This document shows positions 1-12,390 of a DNA stretch of 64,000 nt, in pieces. Source of the DNA: Chloranthus sessilifolius (lineage: Eukaryota > Streptophyta > Magnoliopsida > Chloranthales > Chloranthaceae); NCBI GenBank assembly GCA_021018995.1, contig CM037587.1, positions 66,979,604 to 67,043,603 of the forward strand, in the 5' to 3' direction. A program made the translations under genes and the position numbers. The notes under the pieces are model-generated. The model was not told the DNA's origin, did no database searches, and saw only the letters and a list, made by a program, of their open reading frames with translations. Every line of letters starts with the position of its first letter. Position 1 is the first letter of the stretch.

Positions 1-379
1 AAAGCTTCTATTTTTGAGAAATCATAAATTACGATTTCTTCTTTCTATTTTTTCTGGAAAATCGTAAATCACGATTCTATTTTCAGTAAGCTTCCAGCTA
101 ACAATTTTTTATTACGATTCTTTGCTTTCTCTTGCATCGTCTTTTTGAGTTCATTACAATTCTTTATGACGATTTTCTATTTTCAGTAGGCGAAATTTTT
201 TCTTTTACGTTCAATCGTCTTTTTACTACCTTTTAAGTTCATTTTGATAAAGATTAACACTTTAGCTCTATTTTGCTATTTTTCCTTAATATCTGCACAT
301 TGTTAACTTGTTAGTAGCAAACTAAGTCCTAGCATCACTAAGTTAAGGGTGATAAAATGGTAAATTATGTGACTGATCA
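1..379 (-). repeat. LTR of Athila-type family X, partial
   Basis: Read on the minus strand, this segment starts TGATCAGTCACATAATTTA, as the LTR at 8989 does, and stays alignable with 8989-9370 by eye. The bases just outside the edge at 379 are not purine-rich, so this edge is the outer boundary of a 5' LTR or of a solo LTR. The rest lies left of the window. The segment holds many copies of AATCGT and its complement ACGATT, the word repeated in the other X copies. No gene is visible. Confidence 0.75.
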
Positions 380-479
380 GGTCCAGGGATCAAAACTTAT
401 TTTGTTTTGGATCGTTTAATAATCGGTTGTACACTGAATCTCAGTGTACCAACTTCACACTGAATTGACCCCATTGAAA

Positions 480-487
480 TATAAAAG
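480..487 (+). promoter_or_regulatory. TATA box in L1
   Basis: TATAAAAG in a GC-richer setting, followed by leader-like sequence and splice-donor-like sites. It is probably the LTR promoter, but no start site can be proven from sequence. Confidence 0.4.
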
Positions 488-1077
488 AGAGTCCCACGCA
501 TAATTAAGAGTGCGTGGTTCATTTGAGAGGGATTTTGGCTGAGAAAGAGGAGCGCCGAGTGAGGAAGAACCCCCATTCCTCTCTTCATTTTCATATTTGG
601 GAGATCCTAGCCATCCAATCTCTGACCCAAATCTTCTCCTTCACTGCAAGAATCTCCGCCCCATTTTGCATTGCAAGAAACTTCATTTTTTAAGCCATTA
701 TGATCGAAGAGAGGTGGAGATTGAGCCATCGGACAAACGAGCACGAATCGATCATCGTAGACTCCACATGCGTGATCTAAGAAGGTAAGCATCCTAGCGT
801 GATCGTATAAATTCTGATTTTTGAAATTTAGATTTGATTAGTGTGTATTTGGATTGCATGCAAGGAGTTCGAGGATTGGACGAGCACAAATCGTGAGCAT
901 TGATATCTTCCGATATTGATCACCATAGACATTGCATGCATGAGTTTAAAAGGTAAGATGCATGATTTGATAATGTAGAATTAGTTTAGTTTTGATTCAG
1001 GTATGATTTAGGAATTGCATGCAAGGATGTTGGGATTTACTTGGAAATTTGGGGAAGAAGATCGAATTCTGAAAAGT

Positions 1078-1300
1078 GCAAAATCGTACAAAATCGCTCT
1101 AGCGAATTGGAATTCGCTCGAGCGAGGCCCTTTCAAAAACAATGAAAAAGGTCTTGAGAAAATTCGCTCGAGCGATTTTTCCTAGAAATCAGGCCAAATT
1201 TTTTCGGGTCAAACATGCTCGAGCGAGCTTGAGTGTGTCACATGGAATTTATCAAATTCGCTTGAGCGAATTTGGAAATCGCTCGAGCGAATTTCTCTGT
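1078..1300. repeat. Palindromic word cluster, TCGCTCGAGCGA type
   Basis: At least five exact or near copies of ATTCGCTCGAGCGAAT or half of it (about 1093, 1119, 1162, 1217, 1257 and 1285). Each is centred on CTCGAG and separated by unrelated sequence. The words are interspersed, not tandem, and occur in no other LTR family of the window in this form. Confidence 0.8.
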
Positions 1301-3697
1301 TTTGGCTTCCTCAGTCCTTTCTTTGGAAAAAGCTTAAAGAAGCTTGAGTTATTCGATCCCTCCGTCATTGACACATAGTTTATGTTCTTAATGTGATGTA
1401 GATTGAGAATCGGGAACCTTCAATAGGAACCGTTGCATTTCTTTCATACGACTTCAGAGTTATGGTAGGGAAAACGCAATGCACAGTTACATTCCGATTT
1501 TGAATTATAGATTCATGTGAGGTAATTAGATTGGATTGATCATGGAAAATGTGAACTTTGAATTCTTCTAAACTCCAAATTTAGAATTTGAATATAAATT
1601 TGAACTCCGAATCCGAACTCTGAAATTTGAACATCGAAATTGAATTTGAAATCTGAATATGACTGATAAATTTGAACTTTTTACATTGCATCTATTCCAA
1701 ATTTCGTATATGGACTATGAATCTGAATTCCAAATGTGAACTCTGAATGCTCTGATCTCTATGTGTGGAAAAGTTTAGCTATTAATTATGAACAATGTCA
1801 CTACTAAGTATTATAACCGCATGATGATTTAAGGTTCATGTGAACGAATCCCCCAACTCTGGACCGGTACAGCGGTTAATCCATACATTCTGGACTGGTA
1901 CGGCTGGTTATACCGCACAAATTTTGGACCTACATGGTGGGTTATACCATGTACTCCGAAAACTGTTCATTGAACAACGATGGTTAGGGGGGATTCCCAT
2001 CGGAGATCGGACTCAACAACACTATATTCACTGGAGTTTCTTAAGTTATAAATTTACGTCATTCATTAAGTAAGAAGCTGCATGTAAACGGGAAAATGAA
2101 TAAGTGAATGCAACATTTATGAGAAATCTGAACTTGGAATTTGAACTCTGATTTTGAGCTCAAGAGCTTACAAATTCTGTTTATCATGAAAATGCCTTTG
2201 AAAATTTGTATACATTTTGATTTTAATATGCTTTTGGAATTCAGCCTCTATTTTGATCTGAAATATTTTTTGATTTGAGACTATTAGCTCATCCCGACAC
2301 CTTGTGTCATAGGTGTAGATACTGAACAGGATCCCGAGCTTGAGGCAGATCCTGACTATGTAGCGGAGGCAGAAGAAGATCTTCCATTTGAGGACTTTTA
2401 CCAATAGATTGGGGGTTTTAACTCAATATATATATTGGGGTTTCTTTTTGTATATTTTGGGATTGGGTACTTGTTAGACGAGGTGTAACAACCTTGATTT
2501 TTCTAGTGTTGAATCGTTGACCTTTGACGTGGATATGACTGCCTTGACCAATTTGACTTTGGTCAAGATATTGATGACTATGATGGGGCCTCTGGCCCAT
2601 CCACCTTGATTGAGTGAATGCACCCAATACCCAAATTTTGAAAACCAATTTCCTAATTCGAACACTAGCTTGAAACTCGGACCCTTACGCGTTGTGTGTG
2701 CATTACACACGACTCGAACCCGGGATCGGACCAAGTTCAATTCCACCTATTTCAAGCTCCACGATGTAATGCCCTAAAATTTCAAAACCATTTGCTTCGA
2801 TTTAGTGACCCAAATCAAGCGGGTCGTGCGTTGCGCACCGTGAATAGTCCGATTAATAATTCCAAGAGAGTCAACTAGAGATGTACGATTGTGTAACAAG
2901 TCAAGATCCATTATGAACATTGAACCCATAGTTTGGCATGTGTTTCATTGGCCTGTACACTGAAGTTGATGTACTGGCTGCGCACCATATCACGACCCTT
3001 GGGTATATAGTGGTTTCCACACATGGTGCCAGGCACAATTTGAGAACACCGAATTCATGAGGAGCCCTCTGTGAGAACACCCCTTCTCTTCGAGAAATTC
3101 CAAACAGTGAGACCATTGCCGTCAAATCTTTTTGAACTCACCCTTCTCCTTAGAAAATCCACCCCGTGAGATCACAATCCTCCGAACTTTTTGAACTCTC
3201 CTCCTACTCCGCAAACTCCAACTAACGGAGCTTTGATTTCGACTTCATTTAAACCCAAGCAAAGGAAGTCGAATGATCAATCGGTAGATCACTTTCGTGC
3301 CGATAATCTCGACACCAGTATCCATCGATTTCGAAGATTTTAGGCTTCGCTTGGGTGATTTATGAAGGTAAATCCCAAAACCCTTCGCATGCATGCGTAG
3401 ATCGTAGGGGAAAATGTGAGATTTAGATTTGATTATGTGTACCTTTGGATTTCATGCAAGGATTTGAGAAATTCAGGTCGGATTAGAGAAAGATCGAATC
3501 ATTGAAGAGACGAGCAAGAGCTTCGACGTCGATTTTCATTGATCCGCTCATCGTGAATCTTGCATGCATAAATTTAGAAGGTAAATTTCGTGGATTTATC
3601 ATATATGAATGTTTTAGTTTTGATTTATGTACTTCGGGAATGAGTTTTGTCGAAATTCGGGGAAGAAGAATGATTCCAAAATTTTGGGATGCTGAGA

Positions 3698-3865
3698 ATC
3701 CCGCTCGAGCTCACTTTGACCCAGATCGAGCGGGGTCCTACATGAATCAGCCCACTCGAGCTGGCTTTCTAGGCTGAAACTGCTTGGGTAAAACCACTTG
3801 AGCTGGTCTGGGTGTGCCACTAGAGCCAGCTCGAGCTGCCCTGAACCCATCTCGAGTTGCCTTCC
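3698..3865. repeat. Palindromic word cluster, CTCGAGC type
   Basis: About seven copies of CTCGAGCT or CTCGAGC variants (around 3702, 3725, 3753, 3787, 3816, 3828 and 3850). The position matches the cluster in L1, but the flanking letters differ: CCACTCGAGCTGG here against ATTCGCTCGAGCGAAT in L1. The CTCGAG core is kept while its shoulders have changed. Confidence 0.7.
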
Positions 3866-4692
3866 TGTTTAGCTTGATCCCCTGTTTTGGCCATAACTTG
3901 TTGCTCCAACCTCGGAATTATGCGATTGAGGCATTAGAAAGAAGACAACGAGCCCAATAAAAAAATTCATGAATCTAATGTTTTAAAGATCAAAATTTAA
4001 TGGCAAGTAGGGACAAGTTTTACATGATCCAAAGTACACGCGAACTTGCCCTTTTTGCCCTAGTTTTGAGAAAACTTTAAGAACTTCAATATGTGCGGTA
4101 TTCAATCATTAACAATACAAATACTTCGTAATGTAGGTTAAGGTTTGGGAATGTCCGTAATGATTTTTGCATCGTTTTGCATGACTTTGCCTAATTTCGC
4201 AATCGAGGCAGGGGAATTTCATTAACTAATGACATTTCTTATTTGAATTCATAGACTTGTATGATGAGTGTTTGATAAGATATGATTTGTTTGAAAATGG
4301 ACTTTGAATCTTGAAATTTGAAATTTGAAATTTGAAATGGACTTTGAATTCATGTACTTATAAGATCTATTCGTATCGAAATTGTGATTTTTGAAAATGA
4401 ATCATAGATCTGCACTTTGCTCTGAATCTTGTTCCAATTTGAATCCGAATTTGAAGCCCTTGAGACTCTGGATATACACTTTTAATATGAACTTTGAACA
4501 TGAGCTTTGAACATGAAATTTGAACTCTGAAAACTTGAATACGAACTTGACTTGTGAACTCTAAACGTCAGTTTGAAACTCTGAACACGAACTTCAAAAT
4601 GGAATCCGTTGAACATTGAACATGAATCATGAATTAGAATCCTATGGACATCGAATATGAATATGAACATCGAATCTAATTTGATATAAATG

Positions 4693-4992
4693 TGTACGCG
4701 AATCAAACCAGTACGACGAGATATCCGTGAATCGAACTGGTACAATAATCAATCCGTGAATCGAACCGGCATGGCGGGATATCCGTGAATCGAACCAGCA
4801 CGGCGGGATATCCGTGAATCGAACTGGTACGATAGTTAATTCGTGAATTGAATCGGCACAACGGGATATCCGTGAAATGAATCGGCATGGCGAGATATCC
4901 GTGAATCGAATTGGTATGACAGTTAATCCGTGAATCGAACCGGCATGGCGGGATATTTGTGAATCGAACTGGCTCGGCGGGATATCCGTGAA
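4693..4992 (+). repeat. 29-bp tandem array inside L2
   Basis: About ten head-to-tail units of 29 bp, each with the core CCGTGAATCGAACCGG. Two subtypes alternate irregularly: units starting GGATATCC followed by a GGCATGGCG or GGCACGGCG end, and units starting GTTAATCC that follow a GGTACGATA end. The array recurs inverted at 13385-13665, so it is an original part of the LTR and not a local expansion. Confidence 0.85.
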
Positions 4993-5039
4993 TCAAATAT
5001 GAAAAGTATGTAAGTGGACCGAATGATAAAATATCTAAA

Positions 5040-5205
5040 TTAAAGTGGACCGCTATGGGCGGATTTTATGCATACACTAAGGACCGCTAGGGTGGATTAT
5101 ACGCGGATTTGTGGACGGCTATGGGTGGATTATTCGTACAATGGTGGACCGCTATGGGCAAATTATTTGTATTATTGTGAACAGCTACGGGCGGATTTAA
5201 ATATA
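5040..5205 (+). repeat. About 37-bp tandem array inside L2
   Basis: Four to five degenerate units built on GTGGACCGCTATGGGCGGATT with an AT-rich spacer. The array lies directly downstream of the 29-bp array. The inverted counterpart is at 13190-13345. Confidence 0.75.
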
Positions 5206-6199
5206 AGAGAATCTAACATGACTTTCGAATCCAAATTGTACTTGACTTTGAACCTTTGTGAAACTCTACTTAAGACACGCGATTTTTTTTTAAAGTTTGT
5301 TTTGATATGAGTGAAAATATTTGTATATTTCGTTTGATATGAAAATGACATGACTGTTCTGAGATGAAAATAATTTTGAATCATGTCCCTATTTTAAAAT
5401 GAAATGTTTTTGAAAACTTGTATTTAAATCTGTGTTGTGATGAGAAACTGTTTTGAAATCTTGTCATTTGAACTTATGCATAAGATGATAAATGTATTAT
5501 TCTGAGTTCCTCTACTGAGCTTGGACTATAGCTCACCCCCCGACTGTACGTCGTAGGTGCAGGTCTTGAGTGAGATCTGGAGTTTGAGGCGATCCTTCTA
5601 TCATAGACTGGTGGATTTGATCTTGAGGTTTGGACTTGGTACGTCCAATCATCTTGTAGACTGGTAGAATTAGATTTTTGATGTACATCCTTTTTGGGGT
5701 ACCACTGTTTAGGTGATGGTAGACCATTACCGATGATTTTAAATTGTTAGCCTGTATTTTGTATAAAGATAGAATCTTCTATTCCCGTCATGTGTATTAA
5801 TTGCTTTGAATCCTGCTATGTGTGGATGTACCAATAGTATTCTATTGTTTGATCGTGACCTGTACGACCTGACGGTCTGGGTTTTCTCGAGTATCCATAT
5901 TGTTAAAAAAAAAATGTGTCGGGAAAATTTAGGCTGCACACGATGCGTAACTCATACCACTATTTAGGTGGCGGTCGGTCATCACCAGTGGTACCTTTTT
6001 TAATTTTTTTTTGGTTCATGTTCCGTGTATATATTGGAATCTCAGTTATCGCCATAGTTATTGTCGTAGAATATTACCACACATGTTATGTGATACCCCT
6101 CTTTAATTTTTCGCATCTACATAAGAAATCTGCTTTGATATGATTTTCAGACGGTTCGATTTTCCTCAAAATCTTTCCGGGGAAAATCAGGTCGTCACA

Positions 6200-7337
6200 C
6201 ATAGCCATGGCAGACGACAAATCCACTAATCTGCCTATTAAGTTTCTCCCGATATGGGAGGACCTACAGTCACCTAAAGTACCAGATCCTCTGTAGTTCC
6301 TGTGTGATGAGTACGAGGAAGTACAACAGATACTGACCAAGGAGGAGAAGTAAAAGAACAAGAAAAAGGAAAAGAAAAAAAAAAAAAAAAACCATCTACT
6401 TCTCCCACCATACCCTCCACCTCCGCCATCTTCCCCTCCTCACCGCCTCGTACATACATCTCATCCCCGTCCATCCCCTTGAACCCTACTATTCCCCTTC
6501 CCGACTTACGTTCTCTTCCAAGAGCGGCAAGTTGAGGACATCCTGATGCCGAGAGGGAGGGTGGATAATCTTTTTGAAACGGAAAAATTTTAAAGGTGGT
6601 TACCATCTTAGGGCTGATCTTTATCAAATTAATTTTAAAGCCTTGGATGGCCACTGCTGGTGTTCGTGTCAGTCCGTGTCTAGATTTTTCCTAGGTTTCT
6701 TCTTGATGTAATTAGTTTTTTTCCTTGCCATCTCTGTAAATATTTTCGTTTCATATTAATAGCAATTTTCTTTTTGTTTTATATTATTTTTTTTGTTTCA
6801 TCTTTTCTCTTATGGTGTTGTGTTCATTTTATATACCAGACGTGGTTTCTCCTAAGTTTGGGGGAGATTGTTGACTTTCTTTGCAGATCTTATGCCCGAT
6901 ATCGATTGCACCATCTTGATGAATTTTATTATAATTTTTTGTATCCCCTGTTTTCTGATCATAATGAGAACATTGTCCTATTTAAGTTTGGGGGTACACT
7001 CTCTGTGTTGTATATTATTCTAAAAAATAAAAATAAAAATAAAAAATAAATAAATAAATAAAATTTCTTTTTGTATATAGTCTTAGTTTTTAATTATGTT
7101 TTTAGATTTAGTTTTATTTTCTTCATTTTTAGTTAACCACCACATGTGAGATATGATTTGATAAAAATACGATTCCAGAAGCTTAACCATCATCTGAGTA
7201 GAAGTTCTAATATCATTGATACGAAACAGCTACGATTCATGTACACTGTATCATAATAGAATGCTTGAAATTATACTTTAAATTGCAGAATTTAGATTAT
7301 AGTTTCAAAATCGTATAATCAGTGAGCTTTTGGAATT
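6200..7337 (+). other. Unclassified retroelement-derived spacer
   Basis: No gene is recognisable. A short open stretch from 6207 (ATGGCAGACGAC) is closed by stops. The plus strand then carries an A-rich tract (6352-6392), a pyrimidine-rich stretch, and two copies of a PPT-like string, TAAGTTTGGGGG (6853 and 6982), as found near the 3' ends of plant gypsy elements. A run of AAATA/AATA repeats covers 7021-7062. It is probably the 3' non-coding part of element X or of an older insertion. Confidence 0.4.
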
Positions 7338-7855
7338 ATTTCCTTTCTTTGAGAGAGACTTCTTTTATATCCAAATCTTAATTTTCTTGAACTGCTTAAC
7401 TATGTTTATAATGAAATCTCATATTGTTGAAATTTGAATCATATATTCTATAATTATGTTGAATATTTTTCTAGAACTGTTTAGTGTATGCATCGAAACA
7501 ATATGACATTCTTGCTAGTAAATCGTGAAATGATTAAAGGTCATTTTTTTTTTCGTTTGAGCCAAAAGCCAAAATCCCAAAATATTCTATCTCTTCCTTT
7601 CTTTGAGAGAGACTGCTTTTATATCCAAATCTTAATTTTCTTGAACTTCTTGACCATGTTTATAATGAAATCTCATATTGCTAAAATTAAAATCACATAT
7701 TCTACAATTATGTTAAATATTTTTCTAGAACTGTTTAGTGTATGCATCAAAACAATATGACATTCTTGCTAGTAAATCGTGAAACTGATTAAAGGTCATT
7801 TTTTTTTTTTGAGCCAAAAAGCCAAAAAGCCAGAATCCAAAAATATTCTATCTCT
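7338..7855 (+). repeat. Tandem duplication of about 255 bp
   Basis: The block starting TTTCCTTTCTTTGAGAGAGA at 7339 is repeated from about 7593 to 7855 with scattered substitutions. Both copies include the segment ACTGTTTAGTGTATGCATC and end in a T-run followed by GAGCCAAAA. It is non-coding and AT-rich. Confidence 0.8.
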
Positions 7856-8988
7856 TGAACTCATATTAGAGTCTAAACTGATTTTCTTTGTACCAAATAT
7901 TTTATAAACCCTTAACCATATGTATTGCCCAAAGCTTTCGATCTTTTCACCCTTGTAATTATGAGAATTTAGAGCAAAGAGAGAAATAAGAGAGTGGAAG
8001 GAGTGTGCAAAAACAAATAAGGGAAATGTTAAAAAGGATACATATGATGAAGAAATAAAAATTCTATAATAATATGGAAAAAAAGAAGCAAAAGAAGCTT
8101 CCAAAAAAAAAAGAAAGAAAAATTCAAAAGATATGCTGATAAAGAAATCGAAGAAAAGGGATTTACTGAAAAAAAAAAAAGTATATGAGAAGAAGTTATC
8201 CAACTTTTTGGATACTTGCTGAAGCAGCAAAAAAAGAAAAGATGAAGATAGGAGAGAGATAAGCAGAATTCTCAGAACTTTTGAATCCTTTCTACCTTTT
8301 TTTGGAACCTTTTAACCCATAGCCTCATTACAAGCCGAATAAAGACCTTTCTGATTCATGTTTTGCAATAACATGAGCCTAGTAGAGAATTATCTATTCC
8401 ATGAGATTTATATTTTTGTCAATTATCCTTGAAATTATTCTTTATATATATCATTTGAGAACCCATTAATTTTGATATTTTTTTGAGAGTATGCCAACAG
8501 TGAGGATTTAAATGAAAATATTTTCTAAATCTGTAGTTTAGAAAAAATTATAATAAATAAATTCTTTCATTGGTACACACACACTCCACGATTGATATGA
8601 ATCAAAATTGTTGAGTATCTGATTATGGATAACCGCTAGGATGGGAAGTCATGGCTAATGGATCATTATTCTGAAAATCATAATGACCATGTGATGATTA
8701 GCTAATTTTTTTAGTCAGTGTATAAAATTAGTTTTAAAATTTTAAGTTTGTCTTTAATTTTTGAAATTTTTTAAAAAAATCTAAAAATATTTGAAGTTTG
8801 TAGGTAACTTAACTCAAAACCTTCAAGAGACATAACTCCTCCACTAGGGATCACTTAGGGGTTTAAAGGTTTGTTATATCTGCTAAATGCAATTATGCTC
8901 CTTATGAAAGTAGCATTTAAAATTTTTAGTTAGAATCATTTATCTTTCCTTATTTGCTAGAGATTAGCAAAACGTAAGTATAGGGTTG
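7856..8988 (+). other. 3' non-coding region and polypurine tract of element X
   Basis: No ORF is credible; the long minus-strand open frame here is a by-product of A-rich plus-strand sequence. From about 8798 to 8920 it carries a block also found before the 3' LTRs of elements A and D, including CTAGGGATCACTTAGGGG. The last bases, AGTATAGGGT before the LTR at 8989, serve as a weak polypurine tract. Confidence 0.6.
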
Positions 8989-9114
8989 TGATCAGTCACA
9001 TAATTTATCATTTTATCAACCTTTTTAGTGATGCTAGACCCCAATTTGCTACTAATGAGATACTGATGTGCAAATATTTAGAACAAACAACAGAAAAGAG
9101 TTAAAATATTAATC

Positions 9115-9370
9115 ACTGCCAAAATGAACTTGAAAAGCAGTAAGAAAGACGATTGCTCAAAGATATGATCTCATAGTATATTGGAGACCAGTTTGTAAGC
9201 TGAAAGAACAAGAAATCGTAAGAATCTAAAATAGAAAGAAGAATCATATTCACGATTTTACAAGAGAAGCAGAAGATTGGAGAAATCGTATTTGAAGATA
9301 CAATCGATCGTACCAAAGGAATCGTGCTGAATGAAGAAAAGCGAAATTGTATTTTACGATTTTGTAAACT
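9115..9370. repeat. Palindromic word cluster, AATCGT/ACGATT type
   Basis: Repeated ATCGT and ACGAT words (about 9149, 9216, 9253, 9287, 9301-9311, 9321 and 9355), including the palindrome CAATCGATCG. The same words fill 1-220 on the opposite strand, where AATCGTAAATCACGATT forms a hairpin-like pair. Confidence 0.65.
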
Positions 9371-9630
9371 TTAAAGCTGTTGCTGAAGATCACGTGAAAG
9401 CCATGCACAAAAATAAAAAGAACTCTTAAATTAGAAGTCCTGTATCCCACGGATCTGAGAAGCTTGGCGAAAGAAATTCTAAAGATTTCTGTTGCTGAAA
9501 TCAAGAAGTGTCTTGCGCGCATCTTCTATCTAAAGCAAGGAAGATTAAAATTAGAAGTTTTATTATTTTAAGAATCTTTTATTTTAAGTAGTTTACTTTT
9601 ATTAGGATTCGAATAATGTAACTGGCCCCT

Positions 9631-9638
9631 TATAAATC
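9631..9638 (+). promoter_or_regulatory. TATA box of LTR X
   Basis: TATAAATC, about 260 bp downstream of the word cluster. That is the same arrangement as in LTRs A, B, C and D. Confidence 0.45.
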
Positions 9639-10284
9639 TATAAGTAAGAGGGTTGGGAAAGAGAATAATCATCAAGGAATTTCAGCATCAATTGATGACT
9701 GAGGTTGGAATTATGGAAGATCAACCTTAGAGTAGTTTAGAGTAGAGTATCCGTAGTTTCTCAGAAGCAATTGATAACTGCAACTGGGATATGAAAGATC
9801 TTTTTATTACTTTCTAGTTTAGATTTACTGCTTTCTTTTCCTGCTTTGTAAACATCTAATAGTTCTTGATTTTAATTGAAAACGAAGATTGAGAATTTAC
9901 AGATTAGTGTGACGGTTTTTTCTTTTCCATCTTTAATTTTCTAGTGTTTAATTGACGCCCAAAATTTGGAGAGTTGTGGATTAGTATAAATCTATGTTGA
10001 AAAATTCTAGTTTTTGATTGACGACCAAATTTTGGGAAACTTAGATATAGTGTAACGGTATTTTAATTTTCATAGATATCCGAGGATTGAAGGAGACTGA
10101 TTGACAACCAGGATCTGAAAGTAGGAAGATTTAGATTTATTTTTCTGCATCATAATTTAATTAAAAACTCATTCTTTATTCTTTAAAGGCAAATAAAAGC
10201 TTTAGAATTTTATAACCTTCCTTGTGGGAATGATCCTATACTAGTGCTGCAATTTCCATTATGCACTTGCAATAGGTTAAGACA

Positions 10285-12390
10285 AAGTATAGTTATAGAG
10301 CTGTCAAATCTTCCAAACGAAAAGTTCTAAAAATGTAGATCTAGAATCTCTTCTCTAAGGTTTTTAGGGTTTTCTTACGGCTCTATTCTTAAGAACACTC
10401 GAATAGATTATGATTTAGGATTTTCCCCACAACACACCTTTTTATAACTTATTGAGAATCATCCAGTGTTAGGCTAACACACAAAAGAAGATGTATAGAC
10501 ATTTACTTCAAAGTCTAAAATAAAGGTTTAAAACCTACATACTAAGGTTCAATCCTCAAACCTCTTATCTCTAACTCAAGCTTCTAACCAGTAGCCTACC
10601 ACATATCTTGTGTCAAATAATGATAGAAATAAATATAAGAGTTTAAAAACTAAAGCATGTAATTTTAGTTAAAATGTTTTGAAAAGTCAAGGCATCAGGT
10701 GTATATGTTATTATGCATAAACAAATAAATTAGGTGTATTAAAGACATGAAATTTGGATAACAACAGATGGTGCACGATGTTATGATGAAGTAGGTTTGT
10801 CACTCCTACTCATCACCGCGGCACCAAGTGACGACTCAGGTTCTCGACTTTCTTCATCTCAGTTGCTCTGTTCACAGAAGTTCCATGAGTTCTAATCATA
10901 GCTCTTCATAAAAAAAAGGATGTTAAAAATTATTTCTTAAATAGCTCTTTTGGATTGTCGTTTATATCAATCATTGTTACATAATTAACAATATTTGAAG
11001 AGAAATTATCTAGTGCTCGTAGAAACCAAATCAAAGCCTATGAATGATAATCAAATTTATGGACTAGAAAGGAGGGAGGAGGGCCATATGATTACCCGTG
11101 AACTCAAGATCAAACCCCATCAGATTCATAAACTTTGATGATAGTTGAGATAGTTGGACGCGATGAGGTTCAACACTTGATCATTCTAGGGATTCAGTCA
11201 CCTAAACTTGAATTCCCCTTCTAATAATGGTGCCTCTCTCTCTCTCTCTTCTCTTTTTTCTTCCTTTTTTCTTCTTTTTTTTCTTCCCCCACAGGGTTAT
11301 TTATAGGGTAACAAGACGACCTTTGGCAACTTCCGAGTTCTCTTAATTTGTTTGACATGTGTCATCCAAGGATTGGTTGCCTTCATCGGGATTAGAGCTG
11401 TCATCAATTCTCATTGTTAACTAACTCTCTCCTCTGAAGGTGATCGATAAAATTTATAATCCTTGCAAGTGTACAAGTGTTTAAAGCCACAACTAGTACA
11501 AGGGTGTCAAACTATAGGGATTGTTGGAATCAAATACCTAAATTTATGATATTCATCTAATTAATTGAAAGAGTTGAGTGTGTAATTAAACTAATAAAAT
11601 TACAATAATTAAAAATTAAGAAGAGTTTAGCAAAGAGAAGGGAGTTTAAGGTTTTAGAATCTACCACAAGCTTTACAATTCAATTCCCTACTTTAATTAT
11701 AATTATCGTATTTCTAAATGACCGGGATCATTCGTTGCTACAGTCCCACAATCGTACAGTAAAACAATATCTGAAATCTTGTCATAGGATACATCATCTT
11801 TGACAAAGATCGAACCTTTTACACTATGGTAATTATGGTCGCTTTGATCTATCATAGCATGCTGTATCTAATCTCAAGATCCACAACTGTTAATAACCAT
11901 TGCATGAACAACGCCCCTAAACCATATGTACTAAGTCCGAAGAGAAAATAAACCACATAGGAAATCTATTCATCTATAAGAATAATTTAATAGTCATATA
12001 TTCAAATAATTCCGTTAAAATTAAAGGTACTCACATCATATAACAACCATATGTTTGTCGCGCCTGGTTGAAGGAAGAACAATCATGTCGAAGTGAATTT
12101 CCATGGTTTCTCTTGATTCTATCTTCAAAGCTTCTCCAATTTATAATCTTCTCTCTCTAAAAAATCAAAGGAAAAGCCTATGATCGTTAAAAGAAAATCC
12201 TAAGGGACTATAAATATAAGCCAGGACCGGTTACAAAAGGACTAAAATTTGACTAAACCAGGTCTAAGTTCGGCATCAAAATTTTCTGTTCGTCCAAGCG
12301 AGCATGACAGACGCATCCTCGGTATGTTGGTCATAACTTTTGACTTTGAATTGGGATCGATGCAATTTTTGCAGTGTTGGAAAGTGTCAC
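10285..12390. other. Decayed repeat remnants, no gene
   Basis: AT-rich and without credible ORFs. A CT/TTC-rich microsatellite lies at 11228-11290. Around 11455-11510 the minus strand reads like the 3' end of an LTR (CACTTGTACACTTGCAAGG), suggesting an old minus-strand LTR fragment over about 11455-12060. A TATAAATATA string at 12211 is followed by leader-like sequence up to the L2 copy at 12391. I can assign nothing more. Confidence 0.35.

Larger units (their letters stand above)
380..2483 (+). repeat. L1, long gypsy LTR-like sequence
   Basis: This stretch has no credible coding sequence. It is laid out like the next block, L2: a leader with two splice-donor-like AAG/GTAAG sites (about 783 and 950), then a cluster of palindromic words (1078-1300). 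After that come AT-rich sequence full of 'GAAtTTGAA' words, a degenerate GGACCGGTAC-type repeat (1855-1950), and a 'gctcatcccgacacc...gtaggtg' segment (2288-2320) that matches 5530-5560 of L2. I infer an LTR of a gypsy element, perhaps chromovirus-like, related to L2 but diverged. Its exact ends are uncertain, and its right end may share the TGTAACA at 2484 with L2. Confidence 0.5.
2484..6199 (+). repeat. L2, 3.7-kb gypsy LTR
   Basis: The segment starts TGTAACAACCTTGATTTTTC and ends in the near-complement, GGAAAATCAGGTCGTCACA. Such extended inverted ends are usual for some chromovirus LTRs. A second copy of its 3' half lies inverted at 12391-14220 and ends at the same base, which supports the boundary at 6199. 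The block contains a palindromic cluster (3698-3865), a 29-bp tandem array and a 37-bp array. No primer-binding site or polypurine tract adjoins it, and no clear target duplication is seen, so a solo LTR or a truncated element are both possible. A start at 2767 (TGTAATGCCC) is an alternative. Confidence 0.6.
8989..10284 (+). repeat. LTR X (3' LTR of an Athila-type element)
   Basis: It begins TGATCAGTCACATAATTTA directly after a PPT-like stretch and ends near 10284, where similarity with the inverted copy (14279-14941) fades after GCAATAGGTTAA. It has AATCGT/ACGATT words at 9115-9370 and a TATAAATC box at 9631. No coding sequence is present. The element's gag-pol is absent from the window, so this is a truncated remnant or one whose interior was replaced. 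Confidence 0.7.

Noticed and set aside
4693..4992. CRISPR-like array
   Set aside because: Units are contiguous 29-bp tandem repeats with no unique spacers, inside a plant LTR.
6274..6654. 126-codon minus-strand ORF
   Set aside because: It crosses an A-run and low-complexity sequence; the Phe run and lack of any recognised motif point to chance.
7796..8230. 144-codon minus-strand ORF rich in Phe and Ser
   Set aside because: It is produced by an A-rich plus strand. No family likeness and no codon structure.
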